Position numbers and translations under genes: made by a program | In this document: one piece after another, positions 1-16,292 of the stretch | How positions within the stretch are numbered: the first letter of the stretch is position 1 | Layout: each line of letters begins with the position of its first letter | The notes under the pieces: generated by a model | Told to the model about the DNA's origin: nothing | Database searches by the model: none | The model's input: only the letters and a program-made list of their open reading frames with translations | DNA from: Sacculina carcini | Taxonomy: Eukaryota; Arthropoda; Thecostraca; Sacculinidae | Direction: 5' to 3' | Assembly (NCBI GenBank): GCA_916048095.2 | Contig: OU696582.1 | Coordinates: 8,226,270 to 8,290,269, forward strand | Length of the DNA stretch: 64,000 nt

Positions 1-177
1 GTGTCATGCATTCTGGGGAGGTGGCCCTCTCTAATACGTCTTCCGTCCTTGTGGCGCCATAGCGTGGAGAGGGTCGGTTCTGCGGTGGCAGCGAGCTGCA
101 CGGGACACACCTGTGTGTGTTCATAAGCTTGAGCTTCTACCCGTGTAGCAGCTGTCACTTGAGGTATTTAACCTTTC
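1..177 (+). repeat. SINE body copy, left-truncated by the window edge
   Basis: This stretch matches, in inverted orientation, the non-MITE parts of 5035-5573, from the 'gtgtcatgcattctgggg' end to the run near 'ttaacctt'. The copy here lacks the MITE that interrupts the other copy, so it shows the empty insertion site (near 110-117). The tRNA-like head would lie off the left edge. Confidence 0.6.
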
Positions 178-300
178 CCTCGGTAATTAATTTCTGTCTG
201 TACAAATCTAGATGTTTTGCATTTTTTTGCGTCGCTGAACGTTTGCCATTATAGTTGGATTTGAAGCCGGATTTTTGTGTTGTGCTCAGTTACGTAGTCT

Positions 301-636
301 ATTAGTGTCGAGGCTCGGGGGATGACAGCCATCATGCATTAGTGTTCAAAGTTGACTCAGTTGGTCAATTTCATGAGATCCTCAACTATTTTATGCCTAG
401 TCAATTACAACACATACACCTCAATGAAAAGTATATTTTTTCACATACTTGTAATTTTTTACGTTTTTCCTGTATTGTTATTTTCTGCTATGCTGGTTTT
501 GAAGATAATATACCCTCAAATGAACTGAACTCAGCATAATTATCGGGGGGTATAATTGCATATTCATACCCCCCAGCCAATTTGTCGGGGGGTATGGGGG
601 TAATATACCCCCATACCCCCAGGATCTACGCCCATG
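301..636 (-). mobile_element. hAT-like MITE, copy A
   Basis: This is the same family as 5106-5450, in the opposite orientation. It shares the block with ATAATATACCC, GAACTGAACTCAGCA and GGGGGGTATAATTGCATAT. The right end CTACGCCCATG is preserved; the left inverted end is missing or too diverged to see. A second inverted repeat of G/C-runs lies at about 582-620. I see no coding capacity; the short ORF here is not credible. Confidence 0.6.
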
Positions 637-659
637 TTTGTGCTCAAATCGTCACTGTA

Positions 660-833
660 TTTCGACCACACACACACACACACACACAAATTGGCGATGG
701 AATGGACAAACGGTGTTTTCACAGCAGGAATATCACAATTGTCCATTGAAACGGTATCGTATATGACCAAATATTATAAGAAAACATTACAACATTTTCA
801 ACATCAACACACACACACACACACAAGCACACA
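660..833. repeat. (CA)n microsatellites
   Basis: Two (CA)n runs, near 667-689 and 808-831, are separated by non-repetitive sequence with no recognisable gene. Confidence 0.8.
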
Positions 834-902
834 CATTACATTACATTAGGTAGATATTTATATAGCGCCCTACACCTAGAGGGTCTCTAGGGCGCTGCAC
901 AC
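834..902 (-). repeat. Retroposon 3' tail with stem-loop and (TAATG)n end
   Basis: Read on the minus strand this is a stem AGCGCCCTA / TAGGGCGCT (864-872 and 888-896), a loop containing GAGACCCTC, an AT-rich linker, and a (TAATG)n tail at 834-849. The same design recurs at 63695-63759 with different stem bases. It resembles the 3' tail of a LINE or a SINE that depends on one. The rest of the element is not recognisable. Confidence 0.5.
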
Positions 903-1195
903 GCGCACACACACAGAAACACACACACACACACACACACAGAAACACACACACACACACAGAAACACACACACAGAAACACACACACAGACACATAGCC
1001 ACACGCACACAGAAAGTGAAAGGTATAGAAAGAAGAGAGATATTTTACACCATATAATCATCACTAATATAGACACACACACACACACTAAAACATGCAT
1101 ACACAAATTTATACACATATACACACTAAACGTGCACACACACACTAAATGTGTACACATACATACACACACACACATACACACATGGATTGTGC
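903..1195. repeat. CA-rich microsatellite tract
   Basis: Long (CA)n runs are interrupted by GAAA and TAAA units. The minus-strand reading of Cys/Val repeats is a microsatellite artefact, not a protein. Confidence 0.85.
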
Positions 1196-1220
1196 AGGTC
1201 ACGGAATCACCACGAGCTTA

Positions 1221-7030
<5,810 letters not shown>

Positions 7031-7036
7031 CTGCAA

Positions 7037-7756
7037 TCACGCACATACACATACAATTATACACATACACACATACATACACATACACACATACATACAC
7101 ATACACAAACACACACAAACACATACACATAAATCCACACATACACAAGCACACACAAACACACACACACACACACACATACACACACGCACACAAAAAA
7201 ACACGCACACACAAACACACACATACACGCACAAACACACACACACACACACACACATACACACATACAAACACATACACAAACATACACACACACACAA
7301 ACACACACATGCACACACACATACACGCACAAGCACACACATACATACACACATACATACACACAAACACACATATACACATACATACACACATACATAC
7401 ACAAACATACACACACATACACAAGCACACACAAACACACACAAACACACACACACGCACACACATAAATACACACATACACACACGCACACAAACACAC
7501 ACGCACACACAAACACACACAAACACAAACACATACATACACACACATACACAATCACACACAAACACACACACAAACACACACATAGACAAACACATAC
7601 ATACACACACATATACAATCACACACAAACACACACACAAACACACACATAGACAAACACATACATACACATACACACACATACATACATACACACATAC
7701 ACAATCACACACAAACACACACACATAGACACATACATACACACACACACACATAT
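7037..7756. repeat. 720-bp CA-rich microsatellite block
   Basis: Dense (CA)n with ACATACAT, ACGCAC and ACAAAC units, in part repeated as longer blocks (for example near 7530-7710). Six-frame His/Thr or Cys/Val readings are artefacts. On the Skeletor-like transcript it is UG-rich and ends about 10 bases before the exon 1 acceptor. Confidence 0.95.
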
Positions 7757-7918
7757 TGCTAATCAATGAGTCTTTAAGTTATATTTGTCTTTGTTGATGA
7801 TAATATTCAATAAAACATTAAATTATCAAACAAATGAAAAATGTATTAAAAATATTTCACTGTGAAAATAGGTTGTCATGAAAATATACATAAATATTCC
7901 GCAGAGTGAAAATTATGA

Positions 7919-8134
7919 ATTTGTATGTGTATGTGTGTGTGTGTGCGCCAGTGTGTGTGTTCTTATCAATGCTAATTCAGATCAAATTAGAATATAATTA
8001 TAGGTTAAATAAAATAAAACTAAAATATATAGAAGAATTATTGTAAAACTAATAATAAAATAAATATTATATTAATAAAGCATGCATTGGTGCTTGTATC
8101 TGTTGAACCGATTTTTTTTCTCGAAAATTAACAT
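7919..8134 (-). repeat. 213-bp repeat, right arm of the inverted pair
   Basis: Inverted partner of 3666-3878, ending at CTCGAAAATTAACAT. The preceding 7757-7918 is AT-rich with nothing recognised. Confidence 0.75.
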
Positions 8135-8961
8135 CTTATTGTGTGACGTCGGATTCGGCGACCAATCAAATCGCTCCACATTCTCTCGCCGCGTTGGTCG
8201 CTGCTGCGCTGAAATAACCTCACACTGCTATTGTCGTGACGTTTCGTTATAGTGAGGTTTAGTGCTGCGATTTCTAGTGTCGCTCTTGTTGGTGTGTTTC
8301 TATATTGTGTTCCAATTCAGCGTGTTGTGTGGATGGTAAAATGTGGTGGATTTTATTGCTTGGTTATAGGCAGGTTCACTGATGTTTGTCTCTTATCGTT
8401 TCCAACCCGGTTTCGATGTATACTTAAACGAAATTATTACTGTTTAATACTGTTATTTGTTTTTCTCGCTTTAGCCGCCTCCTATCTGTTTTCTAATTCA
8501 TACGGCTCTGAGTATATCGAATTACTGTGGAAACTTCGTTGTAGATCGGGGCATGTTTAGACCGGTTCGTTTGCGCAAATCTGACGGACTCCAGTAATTT
8601 TGACCGTTGTGATTGTTAAATTACAACTTTACCTCGGGTTAATGGGAATTTCACATTGTTTATTATTTATGGACAGTTTTTCTTTCGTGGTTATTTTTCT
8701 TCTCGGTATTTCTTTGCTACAAAATTTCAAACAATCGGACCAACTGAAAGTTTTTCATCTTTTTTTTTGTGTATTTTGCCAGATTCAAATTCGACACGAA
8801 CACCAAAACAGTACTCAATATCAGTAAACCACAGCAAATTTATAACTAATTGTTAAACTAAATTAAACTACTTGGTAATTGTTTATGTTTTTTCATCTCA
8901 CACATTAATGTCAAAACAATTATCTTCATACATTTACTCACATACGTATATACTTTGTGTT
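8135..8961. other. Unassigned region, CpG-richer at its left end
   Basis: From 8140 to 8290 the text is richer in CpG, with a CCAATCAAATC box and a short inverted repeat AACCTCAC / GTGAGGTT (about 8216-8250). It could be a promoter or the 5' end of an element. The plus-strand frame at 8252-8560 begins with a non-ATG codon and shows no domain. I support no gene here. Confidence 0.3.
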
Positions 8962-9074
8962 TTATTATTATTAAAACCAATGTACAAATGGTGAAATATG
9001 GAAGACAGGCAGTGAACGTTATATAAATTACACATGACTGCAATCTCCATGCATCTTGATCATCAACAAACAGA
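8962..9074 (-). repeat. Dispersed repeat with (AAT)n end, copy 2
   Basis: Inverted copy of 5766-5895, with ATTATTATTA at its left end and CATCAACAAACA at its right end. Confidence 0.65.
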
Positions 9075-9106
9075 CACACAGAGATAAGAGAGCAATAACA
9101 CCAGAA

Positions 9107-9165
9107 AATTAGTGTTTCAGAGGCGCTGTGTGTCAGAGGTTGGCGGTTCGAATCCTGCTTAAGTT
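9107..9165 (+). pseudogene. tRNA-like fragment with B box
   Basis: GGTTCGAATCC at 9145-9155 is a good Pol III B box. The upstream part does not fold into a clean cloverleaf, so this is at most a degraded tRNA-derived sequence. It sits beside the 8962-9074 repeat as the tRNA-like head does at 5650-5721. Confidence 0.35.
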
Positions 9166-9415
9166 CCGTTCATTAGTATTTTCTTCAATATGCTAATTCC
9201 GTCGAGTTGATTCGATTTTCCCGTGTGTGTGTCTTTTTCAATTTCATCTTCTATCTTGTGGTTTTCTAGTTGTTCTATTTTTATCCTATCAGTAATATTA
9301 GTTTCGGTAGGTTATAATGTTCTAATTTTTGCTGTCATTTCCTCGTGCGTTGTCGTCTTATGCGCTTCTCATTTGCGATCTCTTATTTCTCGATTTCTCG
9401 ATTTCTTATTTCTAT

Positions 9416-9650
9416 CACACAATTACACCATTACACAGTTACACCATTACACAATTACACCATCACACAATTACACCATCACACAATTTCACCATCACAA
9501 TTTCACCACCACACAATTACACCATCACACAATTACACCATCACATAATGACACCATCACCACATTACACCATCACCACATTACACCGTTGCACTACTGC
9601 ACCAATACACCATTACACTACTGTATTATTACACCATTACACCGTTGTTT
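9416..9650. repeat. Minisatellite of ACACCATTACACAATT-type units
   Basis: About 15 imperfect units of roughly 12 to 16 bp (ACACAATT, ACACCATT, ACACCATC). All three plus frames stay open because of the repeat; none is a gene. Confidence 0.85.
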
Positions 9651-9708
9651 TTCTCTTCTTTATATCGTTTATCAGTCACCACACGCCTCCGTTCTCCATT
9701 TACGCACA

Positions 9709-9905
9709 AACACACACATAAACACACACAGTGATACATACACTCACATATACACACACACACACATACACACACACACATACATACACACACCTACATA
9801 CACACACCTACATATACACACACATACACTCGCATACACATATACACACACACTCACATACATACACCCACACACACACACACACACACACAGTGACACA
9901 CACAC
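9709..9905. repeat. CA-rich microsatellite
   Basis: (CA)n with ACATACAC and ACACTC units, ending about 60 bases left of the array border. Confidence 0.9.
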
Positions 9906-9966
9906 TTGTATCCGGTTTGCACCTGTCTTTATTTGATTTGAATTATCCGTATGTGTATGTGTGTGA

Positions 9967-11447
9967 ATCCAGCGTGGCGACAAGTTCAACTTGTTGAGCA
10001 CAGCACACACGTCAAAATATGAGTTGTTAGCCGCTTCTCCCATCTTGTCACTGAACCAGTTGGTAATGCGGTCAATAGACCGTCCATCTACGGACCGTCT
10101 ATTTCTAGACAGAGGTCTATGTCGATTTGTGGCCGCTTCCACTGTAGAACATGTCACATTGTATTTTCCTTCCTGTGTTCCAAGCTCCAATCGTGCGTGA
10201 ATATAACCACCTTCTCTAGAACACAATTGGCCGTAATTTCTTACTTTCTCCCAAAATGTTCGATCAAAAGGAGCGGCCACGCAACCACAGGAAACAGCAC
10301 ATTCCCATTCCCGAAGTGTTGCCCAATTGGTGCAACCTTCACTCGATGGTTCAATCAACATCAAGGATCGATAATCCGCCGCAAACGTGAAAGTCGACCT
10401 ACAATCACCTCTGATTGCCACATTGCGACAATCCCAGTCCGTGTTGTCGGACATGGGATCGATCCGCCAATGTCCAGTTGCATTACAGTTCCGAATGCAC
10501 ATTGCCGACAAAGCAAAAACCAGTCCGATTTTCTGAACAAGAGTGATTCTGTTGTGCCTAATCCTGGCACGCTCAAAAGAATCCCGCTGGTTTTTCCTCA
10601 TTGCCCAAGGACGAGTGATGTCAAACTCAGCGAATCTGGCTACTCGTCGTCGCACCGGGGCGGGTTTTCGCTCGATCTCATCATGTTTGAGTTCCAAGCT
10701 ACATTCTGGTTGTTGTACGTCTTTCCAAGGTGCCCAGGTCGAAACGAATCTGTGCTCCTTCTTGACTTTTGGTTTAAGCAGTTGGCGTACTGCTTCCCTA
10801 GCCACTCCGATGTCTTGACCATGTATCCAATCCTTGCCGGACACTGCAATCGGCTTGGGTAGACGAGGATCTTTCACAATCCCAGCCTCTTGAGCGTTCC
10901 AAGTAGCGGCATCAAGAACTTTTCCAACAACTCTTTTAGCCGCCATCATGCGTACCTTATGGTATCGCTTTTTGGGCATACTGAACAATTTCCGGACGTC
11001 CATCCATTCTGGCAATCCTGCCAGCCACCAAAAACCGGCTTTTTCTTGCAGGTTTTCCTTGCTGCGTTCTTTTTCCAATCGATCGATCTTATGCTGAGCC
11101 AACATAGATTGATGTTTGCGGGCCTTCCGAACCTTCTCCTTCTTCTTTCTTTCTTTTCCCGAATCCAAGGTTTTCCATTTCAAGCCGGCAACATACTTAG
11201 GCTTGGCTGATTTCCTGTCGGTGTATTTGAAAGACCGACAGATTGACTGGTTCAGATTGATAAGGAAGCAGGTTCCTACCGCATTCCAGTACCACGCATC
11301 CCAGTCGCGATCGACTTCGACGGCTGGTTCAAACTGCATACCTTCAGGAGTGTCACGTGTGGACAGACCGAAGCTCTTTGCAGCTGCAAAAGATTGTCTC
11401 AGTTTTTTGTCCTGAGCTAGACGCACTTTATCTCCTCCGTTTTTCAT
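9967..11447 (-). pseudogene. Virus-like structural ORF, copy 0, 3'-truncated
   Basis: Begins at the ATG at 11447 and keeps residues 1 to about 494 of the 650-codon ORF. It stops just before the first membrane hairpin, where the sequence changes to GT repeat at about 9967. The frame stays open through microsatellite as far as 9744, but that part is foreign. See 16213-18165 for the domains. Confidence 0.75.
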
Positions 11448-11547
11448 TGTTGTATTCTTAATACGCGATCGAAAAGGGAGGAGATAAAGTGCGTCTAGCT
11501 CAGGACAAAAAACTGAGACAATCTTTTGCAGCTGCAAAGAGCTTCGG
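11368..11547. repeat. 71-bp perfect inverted repeat with 38-bp loop, unit 1
   Basis: The left arm 11368-11438 and right arm 11477-11547 are exact reverse complements. The left arm is codons of the virus-like ORF just after its start; the right arm is an inverted copy of them joined to the gag leader. The loop 11439-11476 carries the minus-strand ATG (11447-11445) and a small inner hairpin GTATT-CTT-AATAC. The loop ends TTTTTC / GAAAA can pair too, extending the stem. Confidence 0.97.
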
Positions 11548-11768
11548 AAAGTTCAAACTTTGGCTGCTGTCGACTCGTCTTCGTACACTTTCTGGACAGC
11601 TTCATCGGGAAGACATGAGTTGAATTTTTCGTTTTTTCATTTGAATTTGATTGAATTATGTTATGTATTTTGATTGTTATATTTTCTATCGGTGTGCCCA
11701 AGGCTAGCTTAGTCATATAACCACGCGCTACATCGTTTTTTGTGAATTGTTCCACTTTACGCTTAAGT
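11548..11768 (+). other. Leader upstream of gag-pol, unit 1
   Basis: 221 bp between the right inverted arm and the gag-pol ATG; AT-rich in the middle. No LTR end, tRNA primer-binding site or convincing TATA box could be recognised. Repeated unchanged, apart from one T to C near 47655, in all full units. Confidence 0.5.
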
Positions 11769-14700
11769 ATGGCTGAACCAGATGAATCCAAGGGGTCAGA
11801 TGAGGATCATTTGATTGAGATTAGGTCCCAAGTATGTGGGTCGGAATGTCCAAGTGTAGCCTCGAGTAATGCGCGTTTGGAGAGACTTGCGAAGATCGCC
11901 AGAATAAGAACCGAAAGAGAATATAAACGTAGAGAGTATGAGAAATTGATTGAGATTCAGCGACAGAATATGGAACTAGAGGACTTGCGCTGTGAGAAAG
12001 AGATGCAGGCTACTATGGCTGAATTACAGGTGTTAGAGTCTGTCGAGGAGCCCAAGCCGGATATACCAATGAATATACCGCTAGGATCTCCGCAGTGTGA
12101 TGGTTCCAGTAAAGTGTTAAAGCCGGAAATCGTTGGTGACATTCCCTTGAGATCCGGTGAGATACTGAAGCAAAGTTCTCCCTCTCCAAACAATGATTCA
12201 CGTGGGGATGCTGTAGCGAGCTCTCTTCACCGACTTGCTGATTTGCTTTCAGAACGACACAGTAGAGTGTCTCTTCCTCCTCCGGAGCCAGATGTATTCC
12301 ATGGAGACAGGCTTCAATTTCCGCTATGGTTGCGGTCATTTGAGTCTTGTGTTGAGTCACAGGTGAGTGGTGCTGATTGCCTGTATTATCTGCAGAAATA
12401 TACAGAAGGAGAAGCAAAGGAAATTATCAGAGGGTTTTTAACCGTGAGGACTGGTGAGTCGTTCAGACGAGCGAAGGCACTCCTCGTAGAGAGATATGGT
12501 GATGAAGCGACCACATTTGATGCATTCAGGGAGAAACTGTACAAGTGGCCTGTTATTGATGAGCATGATGGTAGAGCTATAGCGAGGTTCTCTGATTTTT
12601 TGCAGTATTGTCTCAGCTTGTCGGAAGCAGTTCCCGCGCTTGGCTATCTTGATGATCCGAGAGAAAGCCAGCGGCTGCTGAGAAAGCTGCCAGACTCTAT
12701 CGTGCAGAAGTGGGCATTAGAAGTGGACAGTTGGAGAGCCGGAAAACGGTCTTCAGTGTTTATGTATCCACCGTTTCATGTTTTTTGTGAATTCATTCAG
12801 AAAGAGGCACGCCTGGCATGTGACCCAATAACGTCGTTGCAAGCTGTAAAGAGGACACCGCAGGAACGGTCGGAAAGAAATAGACGAGGTCATGTGAGTC
12901 TGTTTACTCAAGCTGATGGTGAACATGAGTTATCGTTCAAATCAAGCGATTTATGTTGTGTCTGTTGCGGAAGTCATGAGACTATATCTTGTCCTGGTCT
13001 TCTCAAAATGAATGTTAAGGAACGGCAGCGTATTGTGATGGAAAAGAGACTGTGTTTTATATGTCTAAAAGGAGGACACGTTTTCAGTAAATGCCCATCA
13101 CAGTATAAATGCAGTGTGTGCAGTGGTCCGCATGCCCATATATTACATCAGGACAGCAGTGAGTTTAAGTGTCCTTGTTGTGACCAGCGACATTACATTT
13201 TGCGTTGTCCACGCTTCAAGTCGCTGTCTATCAAGGAACGTTGGAATCTCGTGAAGTCGGAGGGTCTATGTGCCATCTGCTTTAAACGTGATCATATAGG
13301 CAGTAATTGCACGAGGAAATATTCTTGTACCGTTGACGGCTGTGGAAAGGCACATAGCAGTTTTCTACATTTACCTATGAATCGTGAAACTAATGTCAAA
13401 TCCAGAACCAGTCATTTCACATGTAGTCAGGGTCAAAAACTGGCGCTGCCCATTGTCCCTGTGAGGGTCAGATGTCCCGGATCTGACAATCATGTTGATA
13501 CTTATGCACTCCTTGACTCAGGTTCAAATTCATCTTACTGTACCGAAACCCTTTTCCAAGACGTTTGTGCCGAAGGAAAATCTCGTGCAATTGAGTTGAC
13601 GACTATAACCCAGAGGAAGATGATAATTGAGTCGAAATCGACAAAGCTGGTTCTATCAGACGTGAAGGATACAAACTGTTCTCTCATTTCAGAGGTCACG
13701 GTGAGGCCGTCGTTAAATATTGATCTCTCAGGTTTAGCCTGCGATATCGAGGTTAACAAGTGGCGACATTTGAGTGATATTAGTATTCCGAAACTGGACG
13801 TTGGACAAGTACACCTTTTGATTGGTCAAGATTGTTCCGATCTGTTTATACCTACAGAAATTCGAAGAGGGAGGCCAGGTGAGCCGTATGCAATGAAGAC
13901 TCCTCTCGGATGGGCCATCCATGGTCCTGTAGATGCTGGAATTACTATGAGATCATCGTATTTTGTTCATGGTGGGCATGTTTCGAACAACTTGGCTCGT
14001 ATGTGGGATCTGGAAGATGCGCACTGCGAAAAGACCGGAATGTCCCAGGACGATATGAAGGTGATGGAGTTGTGGAGCAAAAATATAGCATTGGATGGTG
14101 TCCACTACACTTTGAATATTCCATTCAAGGCCGGCAGCCTTTGTTTGCCAGATAATCGTACACTGGCAGTGACCCGCTTGCAGTCGCTAAAGAAGCGTCT
14201 GATCAAGGACCACACATTCAAAGATAGTTATTCCAAGGAAATACAGAAGCTAACTGAAAAGGGTTATGCCGAAGAAGTGCCAATTAGTGATTTGAATCGA
14301 TCAGACGGCAAGGTTTGGTACTTGCCTCATCATTCGGTGGTAAATCCTAGAAAACCGGGTAAGATGCGTGTCGTTTTTGATTGTGCGGCCAAGTACAAGG
14401 GGGTGTCTCTGAATGACTGTGTACATCAGGGTCCTGAGTTGTCTAACAAGTTGATTGGTGTCTTATTGCGATTCCGACAAGGTCCGATCGCGTTCGTAGC
14501 TGATATTGAAGCAATGTTCCATCAAGTTAAAGTCAATTTGAAAGACCGAGATGTGTTGAGGTTTTTGTGGTTCGAAGGCGACGATACCAATGGAGAGTTG
14601 AAAGAATACCGGATGACGTCACACCTATTCGGAGGGAATTGGAGCCCTAGCTGTGCGGCCTACGCACTTCAAGAAGTAGCTCGCGAGTTTGTTAGTGAAT

Positions 14701-16292
14701 ATCCCCCCAGTGTACTAAGCACTATTTTGAGAAATTTCTATGTCGATGATTGCTTAAAGACAGAGAAGTCTGCGTATGCGGCTGTTGAGGTGGCCAAGCA
14801 GCTCATGAAAATACTGTCGTTTCGAGGATTCAAGCTCACAAAGTTTGTCTCTAATTCTGCTGAATTTATGAAAGGTATACCAGAAGAGAGACGGGGAAGT
14901 TGTTATCAATCGCTTAATGTGAGTTTAGAGAAACTCTCGGTACAACGAGCCCTCGGTATGCTTTGGGATGTCGAACTGGACGTTTTCAAATTTGACGTTC
15001 AAATTCAAGAGAAGCCGTACACCAAAAGAGGACTACTTAGCACTTTGAGTACTGTATACGACCCTCTCGGATTTGTCAGTCCCTTTGTGCTGCCAGCAAG
15101 AAGGATGTTTCAGGAACTGTGTCGTCTGGATGTAGGTTGGGATAGCCAATTACCAGAGGACATAATGGAGCAATGGTTGAAGTGGACGAATGATTTTACT
15201 GTTGTTGCCTCCTACAGAGTGCCCAGGTGTGTTAATGCAAGTGATGAGCCTGCAGTAACTTACCAGCTTCACCACTTTTGTGACGCGTCAGAATACGGTT
15301 ACGGTGCCGTTTCGTATATACGTACCGAACATGATGCACACGTTTGTTCTGTCAGGCTGGTTTTGGCCAAGGCCAGGCTGGCACCAATAAAGGGTGCAAC
15401 TATCCCGCGCCTAGAACTGGCTGGTGCAGTCGAGGCAGTCCGATTGGACAATTGTTTAAGATCAGAACTCGATGTTCCTCTTCGTGAATCTGTTTTCTGG
15501 ACGGATAGCACCATTGTACTGTGGTATTTACAGAACAGCGAGAAACGTTTTCAGACATATGTGGCAAATCGAGTAGCCAAGATCTCGGAGAACACGGTGC
15601 AAACTCAATGGAATTACGTCCCCAGTTGCGAGAATCCAGCAGATGATGCCTCTAGAGGACTCACAGCGACAGAGCTTTTAAATAACAGCAGGTGGTTAAA
15701 TGGACCGTCATTTCTGCATTCAACGAGTGATAAGTGGCCGAGACAACCTGCACTGAAATGCGCAGAGCTGTCATGCATTGTGGAAACAAGAAGAGATCCT
15801 GTTGTGTATGCAATCAAGACAGAAGAAGATCATACTGGCAAGTTATTAACCCATTTTTCTTCTTGGCACCGAATGAAAAGAGCTATAGCCTGGATGCTAA
15901 GATTTCGAGCCTTTCTGCGTAAGAAACCTTTTAGTCATGGCTTTTTGTCAGTAGATGAACTAAAAAACTCCGAGAAATGGATTGTTATTTACGCCCAGAA
16001 GTCTTTGAATTCGGATGAAACAAGTATATTGGAGCGATTAGATCCGATGTTGTCAAATCGTGGAGTACTTGTTGTAGGAGGCAGGACTCAGGCCGCGAAG
16101 ATCGAAGATCATGCGAAGCATCAGATAATCTTGCCTGGAGATCACCATGTGTCAAAATGCATACTATATGAAATACATAATCTATTTGGACATTGTGGCT
16201 CAGAGAGAACGCTTACAGAGAGCAGAAAATTGTCTCTTCCATTGGTTTCCAGTCGGGTTCAACGCCTGAAAACTGCACGAGACCATTGTTGA
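11769..16292 (+). CDS. BEL/Pao gag-pol polyprotein, copy 1, integrase-truncated
   Basis: 1,507 codons from ATG at 11769; an open stretch before it starts only with GTG. In order: a charged, probably coiled-coil N-terminus (about 35-90); a DUF1759-type gag core (about 170-330, with FHGDRLQFPLWLRSFE); Cys/His knuckles of CX2CX4HX4C type at about 428 and 501, each preceded by a second Cys-rich finger; an aspartic protease DSG at 583; reverse transcriptase with ADIEAMF (D912) and YVDD (991-994); RNase H with CDAS (D1172), WTDS (D1246) and PADDAS (1292); and the start of the integrase H2C2 finger (HNLFGH, 1470-1475). The order and A17-type protease/RT identify Pao/BEL. The last 20 or so residues are antisense virus-like sequence. 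The integrase core and C-terminal region are missing, so the copy is not autonomous. Unique change: Lys instead of Glu in QLMKIL near 14808. Confidence 0.93.
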   Translation: MAEPDESKGSDEDHLIEIRSQVCGSECPSVASSNARLERLAKIARIRTEREYKRREYEKLIEIQRQNMELEDLRCEKEMQATMAELQVLESVEEPKPDIPMNIPLGSPQCDGSSKVLKPEIVGDIPLRSGEILKQSSPSPNNDSRGDAVASSLHRLADLLSERHSRVSLPPPEPDVFHGDRLQFPLWLRSFESCVESQVSGADCLYYLQKYTEGEAKEIIRGFLTVRTGESFRRAKALLVERYGDEATTFDAFREKLYKWPVIDEHDGRAIARFSDFLQYCLSLSEAVPALGYLDDPRESQRLLRKLPDSIVQKWALEVDSWRAGKRSSVFMYPPFHVFCEFIQKEARLACDPITSLQAVKRTPQERSERNRRGHVSLFTQADGEHELSFKSSDLCCVCCGSHETISCPGLLKMNVKERQRIVMEKRLCFICLKGGHVFSKCPSQYKCSVCSGPHAHILHQDSSEFKCPCCDQRHYILRCPRFKSLSIKERWNLVKSEGLCAICFKRDHIGSNCTRKYSCTVDGCGKAHSSFLHLPMNRETNVKSRTSHFTCSQGQKLALPIVPVRVRCPGSDNHVDTYALLDSGSNSSYCTETLFQDVCAEGKSRAIELTTITQRKMIIESKSTKLVLSDVKDTNCSLISEVTVRPSLNIDLSGLACDIEVNKWRHLSDISIPKLDVGQVHLLIGQDCSDLFIPTEIRRGRPGEPYAMKTPLGWAIHGPVDAGITMRSSYFVHGGHVSNNLARMWDLEDAHCEKTGMSQDDMKVMELWSKNIALDGVHYTLNIPFKAGSLCLPDNRTLAVTRLQSLKKRLIKDHTFKDSYSKEIQKLTEKGYAEEVPISDLNRSDGKVWYLPHHSVVNPRKPGKMRVVFDCAAKYKGVSLNDCVHQGPELSNKLIGVLLRFRQGPIAFVADIEAMFHQVKVNLKDRDVLRFLWFEGDDTNGELKEYRMTSHLFGGNWSPSCAAYALQEVAREFVSEYPPSVLSTILRNFYVDDCLKTEKSAYAAVEVAKQLMKILSFRGFKLTKFVSNSAEFMKGIPEERRGSCYQSLNVSLEKLSVQRALGMLWDVELDVFKFDVQIQEKPYTKRGLLSTLSTVYDPLGFVSPFVLPARRMFQELCRLDVGWDSQLPEDIMEQWLKWTNDFTVVASYRVPRCVNASDEPAVTYQLHHFCDASEYGYGAVSYIRTEHDAHVCSVRLVLAKARLAPIKGATIPRLELAGAVEAVRLDNCLRSELDVPLRESVFWTDSTIVLWYLQNSEKRFQTYVANRVAKISENTVQTQWNYVPSCENPADDASRGLTATELLNNSRWLNGPSFLHSTSDKWPRQPALKCAELSCIVETRRDPVVYAIKTEEDHTGKLLTHFSSWHRMKRAIAWMLRFRAFLRKKPFSHGFLSVDELKNSEKWIVIYAQKSLNSDETSILERLDPMLSNRGVLVVGGRTQAAKIEDHAKHQIILPGDHHVSKCILYEIHNLFGHCGSERTLTESRKLSLPLVSSRVQRLKTARDHC

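Noticed and set aside
8252..8560. 102-residue plus-strand frame
   Set aside because: It has a non-ATG start, no domain and no splice signals that link it to anything.
9416..9936. Plus-strand 237-residue frame
   Set aside because: It is made of minisatellite and microsatellite sequence.
10119..10862. 247-residue plus-strand frame, repeated in every unit
   Set aside because: It is the antisense of the virus-like ORF, has no domain, and its Cys/Trp content reflects the other strand.
11742..11768. GTG start that extends gag-pol by nine codons
   Set aside because: GTG is not a usual start in animals; the ATG at 11769 is preferred.
11548..11768. LTR and primer-binding site before gag
   Set aside because: No TG...CA ends, no direct repeat elsewhere in the unit and no recognisable tRNA complement.
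11495..11791. 98-residue minus-strand frame across the hairpin arm and the leader
   Set aside because: It crosses the joint of two unrelated sequences and is antisense to the gag start; no support.
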